Source: Margaritispora aquatica
Taxonomy: Eukaryota; Ascomycota; Leotiomycetes; Helotiales; Discinellaceae
Direction of reading: 5' to 3'
DNA length: 64,000 nt
NCBI GenBank assembly: GCA_007644065.1
Contig: VJWN01000008.1
Span: 250,411 to 314,410, forward strand
In this document: positions 35,724 to 46,953 of the stretch, piece after piece
How positions within the stretch are numbered: position 1 is the stretch's first letter
Layout of the letters: each line of letters opens with the position of its first letter
Made by a program: the position numbers and the translations under genes
Notes under the pieces: generated by a model
Told to the model about the DNA's origin: nothing
What the model saw: the letters and a program-made list of their open reading frames with translations, nothing else
The model's database searches: none

Positions 35724-35890
35724 TGTATATGATATCTCAGCACATTCTCTATCTAATGTGTATGAGATTTAAGCACATTCCCTTCCTAGCACGTATGTAT
35801 GTTCTTTAAGCACACTCTAAACGTCATCCCGAAATTCTATCTAACTCTATTTATTTCTTCAACGATAGCGGATTTTGACAGTCTCGATTC
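35724..35890 (+). repeat. dispersed repeat family, copy C, with internal triplication
   Basis: This is the longest copy. It starts with three imperfect tandem units, each with a TATG...TTAAGCACA(T/C)TC core, spaced about 35-40 bp. It then continues with TCCCGAAATTCTATCTA (as copy B) and ends GATTTTGACAGTCTCGATTC (as copy A). The translated conserved segment is more diverged (PEILSNSIYFFNDSGF). Confidence 0.68.
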
Positions 35891-36389
35891 CTTTTTTAAC
35901 TGAACGACTGATCAGCCAATGCAAGATATGTCTAAAAATTTCAAGGAAATTAAAGGACACTTTGGGTTTCAACTCAAACGGGTCGCCATTCATGACAGAC
36001 CAATATTCAGGTTTCCCGCCAGAACTCTCTCTCATCACGCAACAAAAGCCTTCAAATGGTGTCTATGAAGTAATGATGAGAAATGACTTTTCTTGGTTGG
36101 GCAAAATAACCGCCAGATTACCTAACTGTTCGCGTAGACTGGTTTGTTAACTCTGCGGCACTCGGGTCGGATCTCGGGCTTGTCACTCATTGGTTTCCAG
36201 TTATGTCCGTTCGGGTGATGAATCTTTGGATTGTCTGAGGTGTGAAAGAACACTTTGACGTCTATCTGAACCACCGTAACAACCACAAGATCCAAGCGTA
36301 CATTTTCATCCTTTATCACAGCTGTGACCTTCTTTGCCCCTGACTATCTCGAATAAAGTGGATTCAAGCACATCACAGACCTCGACTTA

Positions 36390-36838
36390 ACCTGCAGGTC
36401 ACGTGAAAGACGAAGAACCTCCCATGTCGCATTGCCTTTTGAAACAATCACACCAATGAGATCTCCTTGCAACATCTTCAGCGGCACCGAGCACCCAAAG
36501 CCAAACCACATAAACATCACATCTCTCCATCGCATTAGCCATCAGCCCCTCTTTGGCGAGGCCCAAGACCTTTCCGCTCAGGCGTTTTTGGACATCTGCC
36601 GTTAAAAATATTTCCCCACATGTTGATCTCAGCTTTCTCACAGCTTGATGTGCAGCTTGGCAACGATGTTGCAAGGGAGTATCACACGAGACATCATGAA
36701 CAACCTCTTGATGTACAGGTCAATAGTCCTGCAATTATTCCGCAACTCAACAATTTGAACGAGCACTTTTGGACTGTTGAACAGCTTCAAGCTTCCTTCC
36801 GACTCTCTAGCTTGCGGAGTTTGGATTTTATTGACTAA
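36390..36838 (+). pseudogene. decayed coding relic
   Basis: Two adjoining plus-strand frames look protein-like but are separated by stops: one containing HVALPFETITPMRSPCNIF and AQDLSAQAFLDICR, and the next (36620-36838) containing LDVQLGNDVAREYHTRHH and LQASFRLSSLRSLDFID. They are offset in phase and no splice pair joins them. I cannot name the family. This is a likely pseudogene or fragment; it may be chance. Confidence 0.25.
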
Positions 36839-37544
36839 CAGGATCGGCTCTTAGCAATTGCCACCTCCAGTTTTCCCAGTTCCCTAGAGATTTCATCATT
36901 AAAGGTGTAACTGGATGATCTAGTTGCTGAAGACCTCGAATCATGAGCCTACATATTAGCGCTATTAAGTCATCAGATGTGTCTTTGGAACACTGCCGTA
37001 CCGGCGGCATTCGATAGAATCGATCTCATCCAATAATGCAATGATAGGAAATAGTCACCACTCAACATGGAGTCTTAGACATGAATCCCCACAACTACCA
37101 CTCAATGAGGTGAAGTCTTACTCATATTGATGTTCTGCAGTATTCATTATTAACAGACTTTTAATTTCCTCAGATGTTCCAGCTAGAGCAAGACTGTGAA
37201 CCGGATTCTGCTCTTGGCGTTTGGACAATGACGCCCCAGGTCGGCTCTCGACCCAGTATCCACACAGGTGGGAGGATATATGTGCTGTGACGCCCTGTTG
37301 TCGCTCGCCGATGCTCTCTGACGCCCTTTCCTACCAATACTTTCTACTTGAGCTCGTTGATACTGCATGCAATTCAATGCAGCTTACTTTTTCTTGAACA
37401 CATTTCTTACATTCTTTTACGATATATAGAGTGGCTTTGCCTCTCCTGCAAATTTTCATAATGTTTGCTCCTCGGCTATACCTGGACAATAATCGATCTC
37501 CTCTACCTTCGTTAGACATATCTCGACGGTCTTTACAATTCACA

Positions 37545-39424
37545 ATGTCCTCACGACGAGAGAGTTATTCTTCTACCTCGGAAATCTCCCCCCATCCACC
37601 TCTCACACCTCAATCATCAACATTTGCCAATGCTCTCGAATCTCTTCAGCGTGAGCATTCTTCGAATTCTACTCAGAATATGAGATCAGGCCCAGCGGAT
37701 AAGGAATATGTTGATACCTCAAATCGGCAACAAGTCCCGAGTCCAAGGGCTCCCGGACCTTTAGAAAAAGAAAATCATCAACATGGAGCAAGATCACCAG
37801 TCATCGAGGAATCAACCCAGGCTCGGATAGAAAGGTTAGGGCGACAGAGACCAGAAGTCTTCACATCTCTATGGGCTGAGGTTGGGTTTGTGTTCTCGCT
37901 TTCCATGTCCCAAGTCCTTTCGGTAAGAATCTTGTCTCTCCAACGTTGGTCAACGTCTCACTCACACATGAATAGGAGTATTTTGTTTCCGGATTCACTG
38001 TCATTTTACCAACACTGACCAAAGAGCTTGACATTCCCGCAGCTTCAGCAACTTGGCCGGCCAGTGCATTCTCCTTAGTACTTGCTAGTTTTCTCCTAAC
38101 ATTTGGAAGAACAGCGGACATTTTTGGGGGCTATCCAGTCTACGTCGCAGGTTTCAGCTGGCTGACAATATGGAGTCTAATAGCTGGGTTCTCAGTCAGC
38201 GATGTGATGTTAAACTTTTGCCGTGCACTCCAGGGACTCGGGCCAGCTGCATTTTTACCAGCTGGTATCATGATTCTCGGCAGCATTTATAGGCCGGGCC
38301 CAAGGAAAAATCTCATATTTAGTATCTATGGAGCAAGTGCACCACTTGGCTTTTTCGTTGGTATCTTCTTCGCTGGAGTTTCGGCAGAATACATCAGTTG
38401 GGGATGGTATTTTTGGATTGGTACGATTTTGTCCGCAATTACCACTTTGGTAGCCTACCTTACTATCCCATCGGACATCTTGGAAAAACGGAACTCTACC
38501 ACGAGGCCAAAAATGGACTGGATAGGCTCCGTTCTCATAGTATCCGGCCTCGTTCTCTTCACATTCGCCATAATCGATTCTTCTCACGCACCACAGCAGT
38601 GGAAAACACCATATATTTACACACTCTTTAGCATCGGATCTCTGTTACTCTTAGCAGCTGCATACTTCGAAGCTTGTGTCGCAAAGCAGCCACTCCTCCC
38701 AGCATCAATATTCAAAGTTCCATCAATGCCAGCTTTGTGTACAGCATTATTCTTTACCTATGGTTCGCTAGGCGTCTTCCTTCTTTACGCCACCTTCTAC
38801 ATGCAAAACGTTATGGGCGCGTCCCCACTCCAAGTCGTGGCTTGGTACGTCCCAATGGCGCTCGGTGGCTTCTTCATCTCAACATTTGGTGGCTTTGTGC
38901 TTCACCTCCTGCCGGGCACACTCTTGATCATCATTTCAGGCACCGCATGGATAATTGCACCACTCCTCTTTGCCATTGCGCCTCAGGGAGCAAATTATTG
39001 GGCATACGTCTTTCCTGCAATGATCTGCGCAACGATCGGGATCGACATCACTTTCAATGTCGCAAACGTGTTTATCACAACAGCTCTGCCGCAACGGCAG
39101 CAAGGCCTCGCAGGAGCCGTGATTATGATTCTGCTACATTTCGGCATTGCGGTTTGTCTTGGATTCGCAGACATAGTGGATACGTACAACGTCGACCGGC
39201 TCGGCGTGAGACAGAGCTACCAAGCCGTGTTTTGGCTCGAGGTCGCGTTTGCGGCCACAGCTCTGACAATTCTGGTCTTCTTTGTGAGGATCAAGAAGGC
39301 GAAGAGCGAGATGACTGCTGATGAGCGCGAGGAATTAGAGAAGTATGAGAGGTGCGGCACTGGGATGACGGAATCTACGATGGCTTCGTTGAAATCGCTG
39401 CCTGTGACTAGGGATGTGATATAA
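37545..39424 (+). CDS. MFS transporter, DHA2-like drug:H+ antiporter type
   Basis: Exons are 37545-37922 and 37976-39424 (53-bp intron, phase 0), giving 608 residues. A hydrophilic Ser/Pro-rich N-terminus of about 110 residues precedes the membrane part. The first span is split by the intron (FSLSMSQVLS joined to EYFVSGFTVILPTL). MFS marks include FLLTFGRTADIFGGYPVYVAG (motif A-like), FCRALQGLGPAAFLPAG and SAPLGFFVGIFFAGV, with about 14 hydrophobic segments expected. The C-terminal tail is charged (KKAKSEMTADEREELEKYE). The closest remembered group is the aminotriazole/DHA2-like antiporters of fungi; the substrate is unknown. The start was chosen at MSSRRES; an in-frame upstream ATG (37431) would add 38 residues. 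Confidence 0.9.
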
Positions 39425-41275
39425 TATGAGAGAGAAGGAGATCCGCGGGCTTGAGCTCGTGTTGCTGCTTTTTGCACTCGTTATTTGCAGTTGAGAAATT
39501 TATAAATGTCTAATAAAAGCAAGCATATAGAAACAAAGATACCCCGAATTGAAAGACATGATTGTAACTCTACTGCTCCAGTTGACTTACATTTTTGCCC
39601 GAAACAAATGTTTTGCTGTTGATCAGTCATCTTTGGGTGTTAGCTTTATTTTGGTCGAAAACTGCATAGGGGCTCGTTATCAAGATTGCGCTGAGACTCA
39701 AGTGTGCGTGTGTTCTTAGTACTGAAGATCGAGAGGTGGGATAATGTCTTGTGTAAGCGAGTGAGACAATATCAGAAGTCTCATTAGACACTTCTAGATC
39801 TCGAAGGATTCGGTCACGGTACAATTCTCTTGATTTGGAATTCCATCCTCGCTCTTCTGCGTGGTTTCGGAATGGTTGATCATTTGATCTTGATGTTGTT
39901 TAAGGTACTGATCGTGATACTTGCGTCTAAAATAAAATACCTGGCGATTGCGAGTCTTATTCCAGAGACATGTGTCCAAGTGAGCCATGCGTACCACTAT
40001 CTCCGCTCTTTTTGTATATTATGTCAGTCAAGGTTACACATTTGGAGTGCTGGATGTGAAGTGATTCCCGGGGTGAGATTTTCCTGGGGCTGGATCGTGA
40101 TCGTGGTACCTGCAGAAACGCGGCTAAGGTTCGAGATAGCTTGACTTCTCGCTCTAGCTGTTTGGCGCATCACGACTTGAACTGAAAGCTTCTTTCGAAA
40201 CTGCACTTTCATAGCTGGATTGATTATGTTGTAGTGCGGAGTCATTTCAATCGAGTGGGAGCTTGGTCGTGATTTTGTCTACACAGTCCTTGGCGAAACT
40301 ACCATCGCTTATCGCATGGATGTAGAAACAGGCGGAATTTGAATTGCATTTTTATGAATTGTATTAAGTAGCTTGCATATAACTTGCTGAATTAATTTCT
40401 GCAAATTGACTTTGGCATTCTTTTCAGTCCTTGTAACTTCACTCAATGGCGGAATGAACGCCTAGTATGTCAATGCCAGTGCGATTTACAAGCCCGTATA
40501 TTAAAGACTCTGCACTAATGACTGTGGCATTGGAATTTTATCATACAGTTGGTCCTCCGTTCGACCTTGTCGAATTGGCAGAGTATCTTCGAAAATCACG
40601 AAAATTTGGAAGCACTCATGGTACAGTGGGGTGCAAAAAGTTTGACCACCCCTCCCCCCTTGTAACTTTTATACCAAGAGTAAATTGCTACTTTGGGTAG
40701 TAATATATATGCTGCTTTAAAAAAAACTCGTTTTGTATAGAAGTAATAGTATAACTCGTAGGAAACAATCAAGCCCTAGAGACGCTCGTAGATCTACAAG
40801 ATTAACTATCTTTAATATTATATTTAACTAATCTACGAAAATTACTAAGGATTATATTACTTATACACCCAACTCCTTACTAGAAGGTCATATAAGTTGA
40901 TAGTATAACTATAAGGCAGCGTGCGTATTACTATCGAAAGTAGTAATTGAATCTTGGTATAGAAGTTAAAGGGGGGAGGGGTGGTCAAACTTTTTGCACC
41001 CCACTGTACAGTACCGTAACCGAGAATGACCAATGGAATGCCGCCCTGATGACCTGCTTACTCATCATCATCAACGCTTGTTCCCCTGGATTCGGGGCAA
41101 AGATAGATTCCGTAATTCCGTATTTCCAACACTAACACACAACTTCCAGGCGAAGGTGTAAGCACTACTACAATGTATTCGAGGCGGACTTCACTTATAT
41201 TCCGTCTGATACGGCGCAATTAATCAAGTTCTCTATTTCCGACTTGTCTGCATATTCACTCGCAACCTCGGAATC
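39425..41275. other. intergenic region containing MITE and possible relics
   Basis: A 1.85-kb stretch between the first MFS gene and the Zn2Cys6 gene. It contains the MITE at 40624-41006. Two short minus-strand frames (40024-40245 and 39794-39997) could be joined by a 45-bp GTAACC...TAG intron, but the result has no recognised domain. The open frames flanking the MITE (40467-40620 and 41009-41135) look weakly protein-like. Confidence 0.4.
40624..41006. mobile_element. MITE with 82-bp terminal inverted repeats, TA target duplication
   Basis: A 383-bp non-coding element. Its ends are inverted copies: left 40624-40705 and right 40926-41006. The outer 38 bases are identical (beginning CAGTGGGGTGCAAAAAGTTT) and the inner part has about eight mismatches and one gap. 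Each end is bordered by TA (40622-40623 and 41007-41008), the target duplication used by Tc1/mariner-type transposases. The interior is AT-rich with no open frame, so the element is non-autonomous. The good end identity suggests fairly recent movement. Confidence 0.95.
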
Positions 41276-43775
41276 ATGAGCGTCATTGAGGGCACGGCCC
41301 CACCATCCACCAAGTCTGGAGCACGTCTGAGACGATCCTGTGAGCTGTGCAGGAACTCGAAGGGACGTTGTGTGCCTTCTGAGGAAGATTCACTTAGATG
41401 CCAAAGGTGACTTTCGTGTGCTGGTTCTGAATCACATGTCTGGTCACTGACTGGGCTCAAGATGTTCCCGGGATGGAAAACAATGCCTGTTCTTGGAAGC
41501 GAAACCAAGACCCAAACGGGCCAAAAACTCAAGAATGTATGTGACTGAATCCGCCAATCAAGACTTCTTGCTGATACGGATCTATGCAGAAGAGTGGCTG
41601 AGATGGAAGAGAAGCTGGATGGTCTAATGGCACTTCTGTCATCTAGCAGGGCTGAGAATGCTGTATCTCCAGCACCACAACCCTACTCATCTCCAGTGGA
41701 AAGTGGCCTGAGTTCTCTCGAGCATAGTACTGGCTCAGAGGTGCCCCATGGCTTCCTCAATTTCATAGGTCCAATCCCTCCTCGCTGCAAACTCGGCGAG
41801 CCGCAATTTTTCACTACATTTCCATTGTATCCTTCTTTTGATCGACTTCGGGATGTCATCTCTCAAGGCATCATCGGTTTCCAACAAGCAGAAGATTATG
41901 TTCAACTCTTCAGATCGAAAGCTCATCTATTCCCCTTTGTCATTATACCGCCATACATGTCAGTCGACACTTTTCGAAGAGAAAAACCCTTCCTCTTGCT
42001 AGCCATTCTTGCTTTTGCCACGGACTCTGATGCACGACTTCAAGCCCAGCTAGAATTGATACTAAGAGAGACATTGAGTCGAAAAATCATAGTCAATGGT
42101 GAAAGAAGTTTGGATCTGTTACAAGGTCTTTTGGTCTACCTCACCTGGTACCATTTCTTCTTTGATATGGGCAAGCAACAAATCTATCAGCTATGTCAGA
42201 TGACTTCGTCTATGCTCATAGACCTCGGAGTAAGGTTTACTTTCCTCGTGGTATTGACTTCAAATTGACCAAGATTCAGTTCAATAAGCGAGCCACACAA
42301 AGTAATGGAAGAAATGCGGTTCTTGGGAGTGAACTTCCAACAGCCTTCTTCCCGAAGATGTCAGAAGAAGAGCTTGATGCGAGGCGGACCTTTATCGGTT
42401 GTTACTACATTACTTCATCGTAAGTCATGGTAAAGAAACTTCTTTCGTGTTTCCTGTACTGACTACTTAGGATATCCCAAGCAATGAGAAAACCAAATAT
42501 TCTGAAATCAAGTGACTATCTAGAAGAGTGTGCTGAAAGCCTAGCAGCCGCAGCTCGTGAGTAACAATTTACTTCTTCGGCTATAGTTATGAGCTTACCA
42601 TTTATTTCATGATCATATCTAAATTATGCTCTTCCAAATCATGGTTAATTGAAACACTTAACAGTAACTCGCATTTTCCAGAGACTAACCTTTACAGACA
42701 ACGATACAGACGCTCTCATGCCATACTTCGTCCACATGCAAAGACTATCTGATGAAGTGAGCCGTGCCTTTGACTATGAGAATCCTCAACTAGCTCCATT
42801 GGATGCCATTCGCGTCGAAGTCTTAGTTCAAGCTTTCCAACTGCGTTTCAGTCACTTACAAAACGTGCTACCTGAGAAAGCCCTCAGCAATAGTAATCGC
42901 TTCTATTCTCTCCGTCATATAAATAGGGCTAATCTGACTAGTAACACTAAAGATATCTTTCTTCAAGCTTCGTATCCACATTAACGAAATTGGATTTCAC
43001 GCATCACCGCCATCTGAAGCAGAATCCATGATGTCTAACCAGCTAAGTATTCAATCGTGGTATTATTCAAGTGAGCGCAACAACTGTCTTGGCAATTGCC
43101 TCTCGGCAACAAAAGACTATCTCGACCAGATTCTAGCCTTCGACAATCGCGATCTACTGGACTTCACGCTCCTTGATTTTCTCTCGCTTGTCTATGCCGT
43201 ACTCATTCTTGGCTCATTCGCAACGAAATCTAGTGATCAAATGGTAGACGCAGCTCGCATTCGCAAGACCGCTAACTTCGAGTACTACATCAATGCCCTT
43301 TCAGAGAAGATGCTGAATCTCATTTCCGCAACCAGAGTAAGCAATCCCCTTTAGATATTATTGTCTGTCGTCACCAAACTGGACATACATTTTTCAACCT
43401 CATATATATGACAACTTCATGTTGTGATACTGTTCTCTTACTATTGTTCCAAGCCTTTTACCATAAATTAAAAGCTAACTTTCAGTTTAGACTGTCTCCA
43501 ATAATCCATGCTTGAATCACATGTATGCACTCTTCGAACAATCCAAAATGTGGTATGCACAGATGACATTGGACCCAACCGCTGCCGATTTTGCTCTTGG
43601 TCGTCCAGAGCATTCGTTCATGAATATTCTGCCAACTTTGATGTCGCGATGCATGGATTTTCAGATCCCAGACATCCAACTGCCCATCAATCTTCCTGAT
43701 GATATGTGGAACGATCTGATATCGGAAACGACAGCAGAACCTCTCTTCGTTACAATGAATCATCCTTCGTCATAA
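41276..43775 (+). CDS. Zn2Cys6 binuclear-cluster transcription factor
   Basis: Eight exons: 41276-41406, 41462-41536, 41590-42229, 42274-42419, 42471-42556, 42698-42892, 42942-43336 and 43491-43775; 650 residues, all in phase. The cluster spans exons 1-2: CELCRNSKGRC then CQRCSRDGKQC, with the exact C-x2-C-x6-C...C-x2-C-x6-C spacing (residues about 23-54), followed by a basic linker (KPRPKRAKNSR) and a short coiled coil (VAEMEEKLDGLMALL). The middle part includes ARRTFIGCYYITSS and VEVLVQAFQLRF, typical of the fungal-specific regulatory region. It is a nuclear DNA-binding regulator, probably of the adjacent DHA2 pump gene 534 bp downstream in the same orientation; that link is inference. Confidence 0.9.
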
Positions 43776-44309
43776 CAATGGAGTGATGTTGAGCCCTTAA
43801 TTCGTGCAAAATACGACTCGGATCAGCGAAATGTCGGTGGTGGTCAGCAACAGCAGAACTATTATCGCCAAATGGTGAAAGGGAGAGAGCGGAGTTCGGG
43901 ATTGGAGGTCTTATACCTGTGGCTAATAGCCAGGGTGTTCATAGGACTCGGTAGAGGGAGCATGGTATTCTCCCAGTTGAACATGGGTCCAAGATATGGT
44001 TCCATCGTGTCGTTCGAGAGACGGCGACGGGTCAATCTTGTACGAAACGAATGCGATAAGTGGCACAGATCGTAAAAAAGAACCAGGTTGTAGAAGATTC
44101 GCAATCAAATCAGATTTTATTCTCCCATGTCACTTGCATTGAGCCTTCGGATTGGTCCCCGTCAGCCTCCGGATTTTCGGTGTTCGAATTCCACCGCCTC
44201 ATCTTGACAGTAATTTTTATTATATACCTCGTGCCAATGTGTCTTCGTAGTGGTTTGACATCCTCGACAGTTTTGAGTTTCGTTTCTGTGTGGCTTCGCT
44301 TCTTTCAAA
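43776..44309. promoter_or_regulatory. spacer between Zn2Cys6 gene and DHA2 pump gene
   Basis: This 534-bp region holds the 3' end of the regulator gene and the promoter of the pump gene. No further gene is visible. CGG triplets exist but I cannot assign a specific paired site. Confidence 0.4.
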
Positions 44310-46419
44310 ATGGTGCTTAATGAGAAATCAGTGGAGATGGGGAATACCACGGATAGCACTTCAATCGATCAGGAGAAGAATGCTCCTATCCCGGAGGATG
44401 TTGTGGATGCAGATGCGGAAGATGAGTCGCAGTACATGCATGGGATTAAGTTGGCTTTAGTTTTACTTGGATTGTGTTTGGCTGTATTTTTGGTTGGTTT
44501 GGTGAGTTGACACAGAGGACTCGACACCATCAAAACTTTGCTAATTAGCGACAACAGGACAATTCAATTCTAGCTACCGTAAGTAGAGGCATTGCTTATG
44601 GCATATCGGTAACTAATTAAATAGGCAATACCTACAATTACAACAGCATTCGATAGCCTGGCAGATGTGGGATGGTACGCGAGTGGTAAGTGCAATCTCA
44701 ATCCCTTCGTAGAACAGCATCAAATTAACATGATATAGCATTTACAATTTGCGTGTAAGTCCAATTGCTTGTCGTCAGTATTTGATTTCCAATATCATAC
44801 TTACGTATTTCTACAGTTGTGCCCTTCAACCAGTCTCTGGCAAAATCTTCCAGTACTTCTCCCTGAAGTGGTCATATCTCCTCTATGTCTTTATTTTCGA
44901 ACTCGGCAGTCTTCTCTGTGCAGTTGCACCATCTTCAGTCGTTCTTATCGTGGGACGAGCTATTGCTGGCGTTGGAGCTGCTGGTTTATTCTCGGGTGGT
45001 CTTGTCATCCTTGCGAACTGTGTCGCTTTGCGTCAGAGGCCATGTCCGTCTCCCCTGCCCACGCTTGTCCAATACTGACAACAGTTTAGTATATACTGCT
45101 ATCGTTGTTTCTATGTTCGGATTAGCAAACATTCTGGGGCCTATTCTAGGAGGTGTCTTCACGCAGCATGCTACTTGGCGATGGTGTAAGTCTTTACTAT
45201 ATTCCTTCATGACTCAATCACTGACCGAACTCTCATCTAGGCTTTTACATAAATCTTCCCCTGGGTGCCATTACAGCCTTGACAATATTCACTTTCTTCC
45301 ACCCTAAAAATAACACCAAAACGATGCTTCCCCTCTTCGAAAAGCTCAAGCACCTTGATCTCCCAGGTCTCGCCCTCTTCCTGCCCTCGGTCATCATGCT
45401 TCTCATAGCCGTACAATGGGGTGGCACTAAGTACGCATGGAAATCAGGAACAATCATCGGTCTCCTCGTCGGCTTCGTCGTTTCCATGGTCCTGTTCATC
45501 GTTTGGCAATGGCGCGAAGGTGATGAAGCATCCATTCCTTTCAGCGTCATGGGCCGTCGAAGCGTCTACAGCGCTGCTGCGCTCGTGTTTATGGGTCTTG
45601 GTGCTACGACGATGATGGCGTTCTATATCCCGATGTGGTTCCAGGTCGTCAAAGACTCCACGCCCGTGGAGAGTGGTATCAGATTTCTGCCAAATGTTGC
45701 GGGAAATCTGGTGATGGGAATTGCAGCTGGTGCTTTGGTGACGAAGTTTGGTCACTATAACCCTTGGTTATTTCTCGGTGCCGCCTTCTTGGCTATTGCT
45801 GGTGGTGTATTGTCTACCTGGACGATTCATACGAGCAGTGCTATGATCAACGGGATCCAATTCTTGGGTGGCGCTGGCTCAGCTTGTGTTATCCGTGAGT
45901 CTACCCTCCAATCTCCATTTTGTTCATAGCCACTAACACTGCTAAGAAACACCCCTCATCGGCCTTATGGCAATCCTCCCTCCCTCGCAACTCCCAACCG
46001 GAACCTCCATCGCCGTATTCTTTCAATTCCTTGGCGGGTCCATCTTCCTCGCGATCGGCGAATCCGTGCTGCTCACACGTCTCTCCTCCGCGCTGACGGA
46101 GTTCGCACCCACCGTCGACGCAGCGACCGTTATTGGTGCCGGTGCAGCCGGGTTGAGGAAAGTTGTTGGTACGAGCGGACCTGATTTGGATGATTGTATC
46201 ACGGCGTATAATGCGGCGTTGACGTCGACGTTTTATTTGTGTGCTGCGGGCGCGGTGGTCGCGTTTTTCGCGGCGTTTGGCATGGAGTGGAGGAGCGTCA
46301 AGAAGGGTGAGTTCGAAGAGGGTGAGGAGGGAAGGGATGTCGAGAGGGAGAGGGAACGGGAGGAGGCGAAGAAGGTTGAGGGCGAGAAGGTTGTGGATGT
46401 GGAGGCGAACAAAGAGTAA
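44310..46419 (+). CDS. MFS efflux pump, DHA2 family (14-TM type)
   Basis: Eight exons: 44310-44501, 44558-44578, 44625-44685, 44739-44754, 44817-45043, 45090-45185, 45241-45894 and 45947-46419; 579 residues. Every junction restores the conserved protein: [51 protein letters not shown], then [19 protein letters not shown] and INLPLGAI. The DNSILATAIP segment is DHA2 motif D1 and GPILGG is motif C of H+ antiporters. About 14 membrane spans are predicted by eye. A hydrophilic acidic N-terminus and a Glu/Arg/Lys-rich C-terminal tail lie in the cytosol. The likely role is export of a small toxic compound across the plasma membrane; the compound is unknown. Exons 2 and 4 are very short (21 and 16 bp). 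Confidence 0.92.
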
Positions 46420-46953
46420 TTTGACAACCTCCCATGGAATGATGGATATATTAGAGGATGGCGTTGTATTTATATTTTAATTGGCTTGCATACGGTCATC
46501 ATTGGTGGAGAGCGGCATTTAGAAGGATAGAAAGGATCCAGAAATTCCTCCCCTCAACAACTTTCGTCTCTCAACTAAACTTCTTAGAGAACTCAGCCAT
46601 GTGTCTTGATTAGCCAAAATCTCCCTCTATAGATGACACTTTAGCAAGATAACTAGAACCGTTAAAGCAGCTCAAAGATATGAATTTTATAAAGGACAAG
46701 AAATTTCATTCCCACTTGAAAGCTACCTGAAAGATCCGCGATACCTAAATTTGCCGCCTTGCTTAACTTGTGTCTCATTGCCCTTCTTTGACCATACCAT
46801 AACGACCACTAGCGACAGCAAAACCGTTGTTAGTCTGTCGAGAAAAGGGAGATCTTAGCTATTAGTGCTTCAATGAATACTTGAATTGTCATCAGACAAT
46901 CGCGACATCGTAACCTTATGTATCCGTCAAAACCAGCTCGAGAGACAAATCAG
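46420..46953. other. convergent 3' spacer
   Basis: A 534-bp spacer between the converging ends of the DHA2 pump gene and the 2EXR-like gene. It is AT-rich and no gene is seen. Confidence 0.45.

Larger units (their letters stand above)
35231..37544. other. gene-poor region with repeat copy C and gene relics
   Basis: A 2.3-kb stretch upstream of the first MFS gene. It contains repeat copy C (35724-35890) and, at about 36,390-36,840, protein-like but broken reading frames on the plus strand. The rest is AT-rich with nothing recognised. Confidence 0.45.

Noticed and set aside
38674..39321. 215-codon frame in another phase of the first MFS gene
   Set aside because: Arg/His-rich translation typical of an out-of-frame membrane-protein gene; the MFS frame is clearly the real one.
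40624..41006. CRISPR-like or hairpin RNA interpretation of the inverted repeats
   Set aside because: There are two inverted ends with TA duplication and no repeat-spacer pattern, which fits a MITE.
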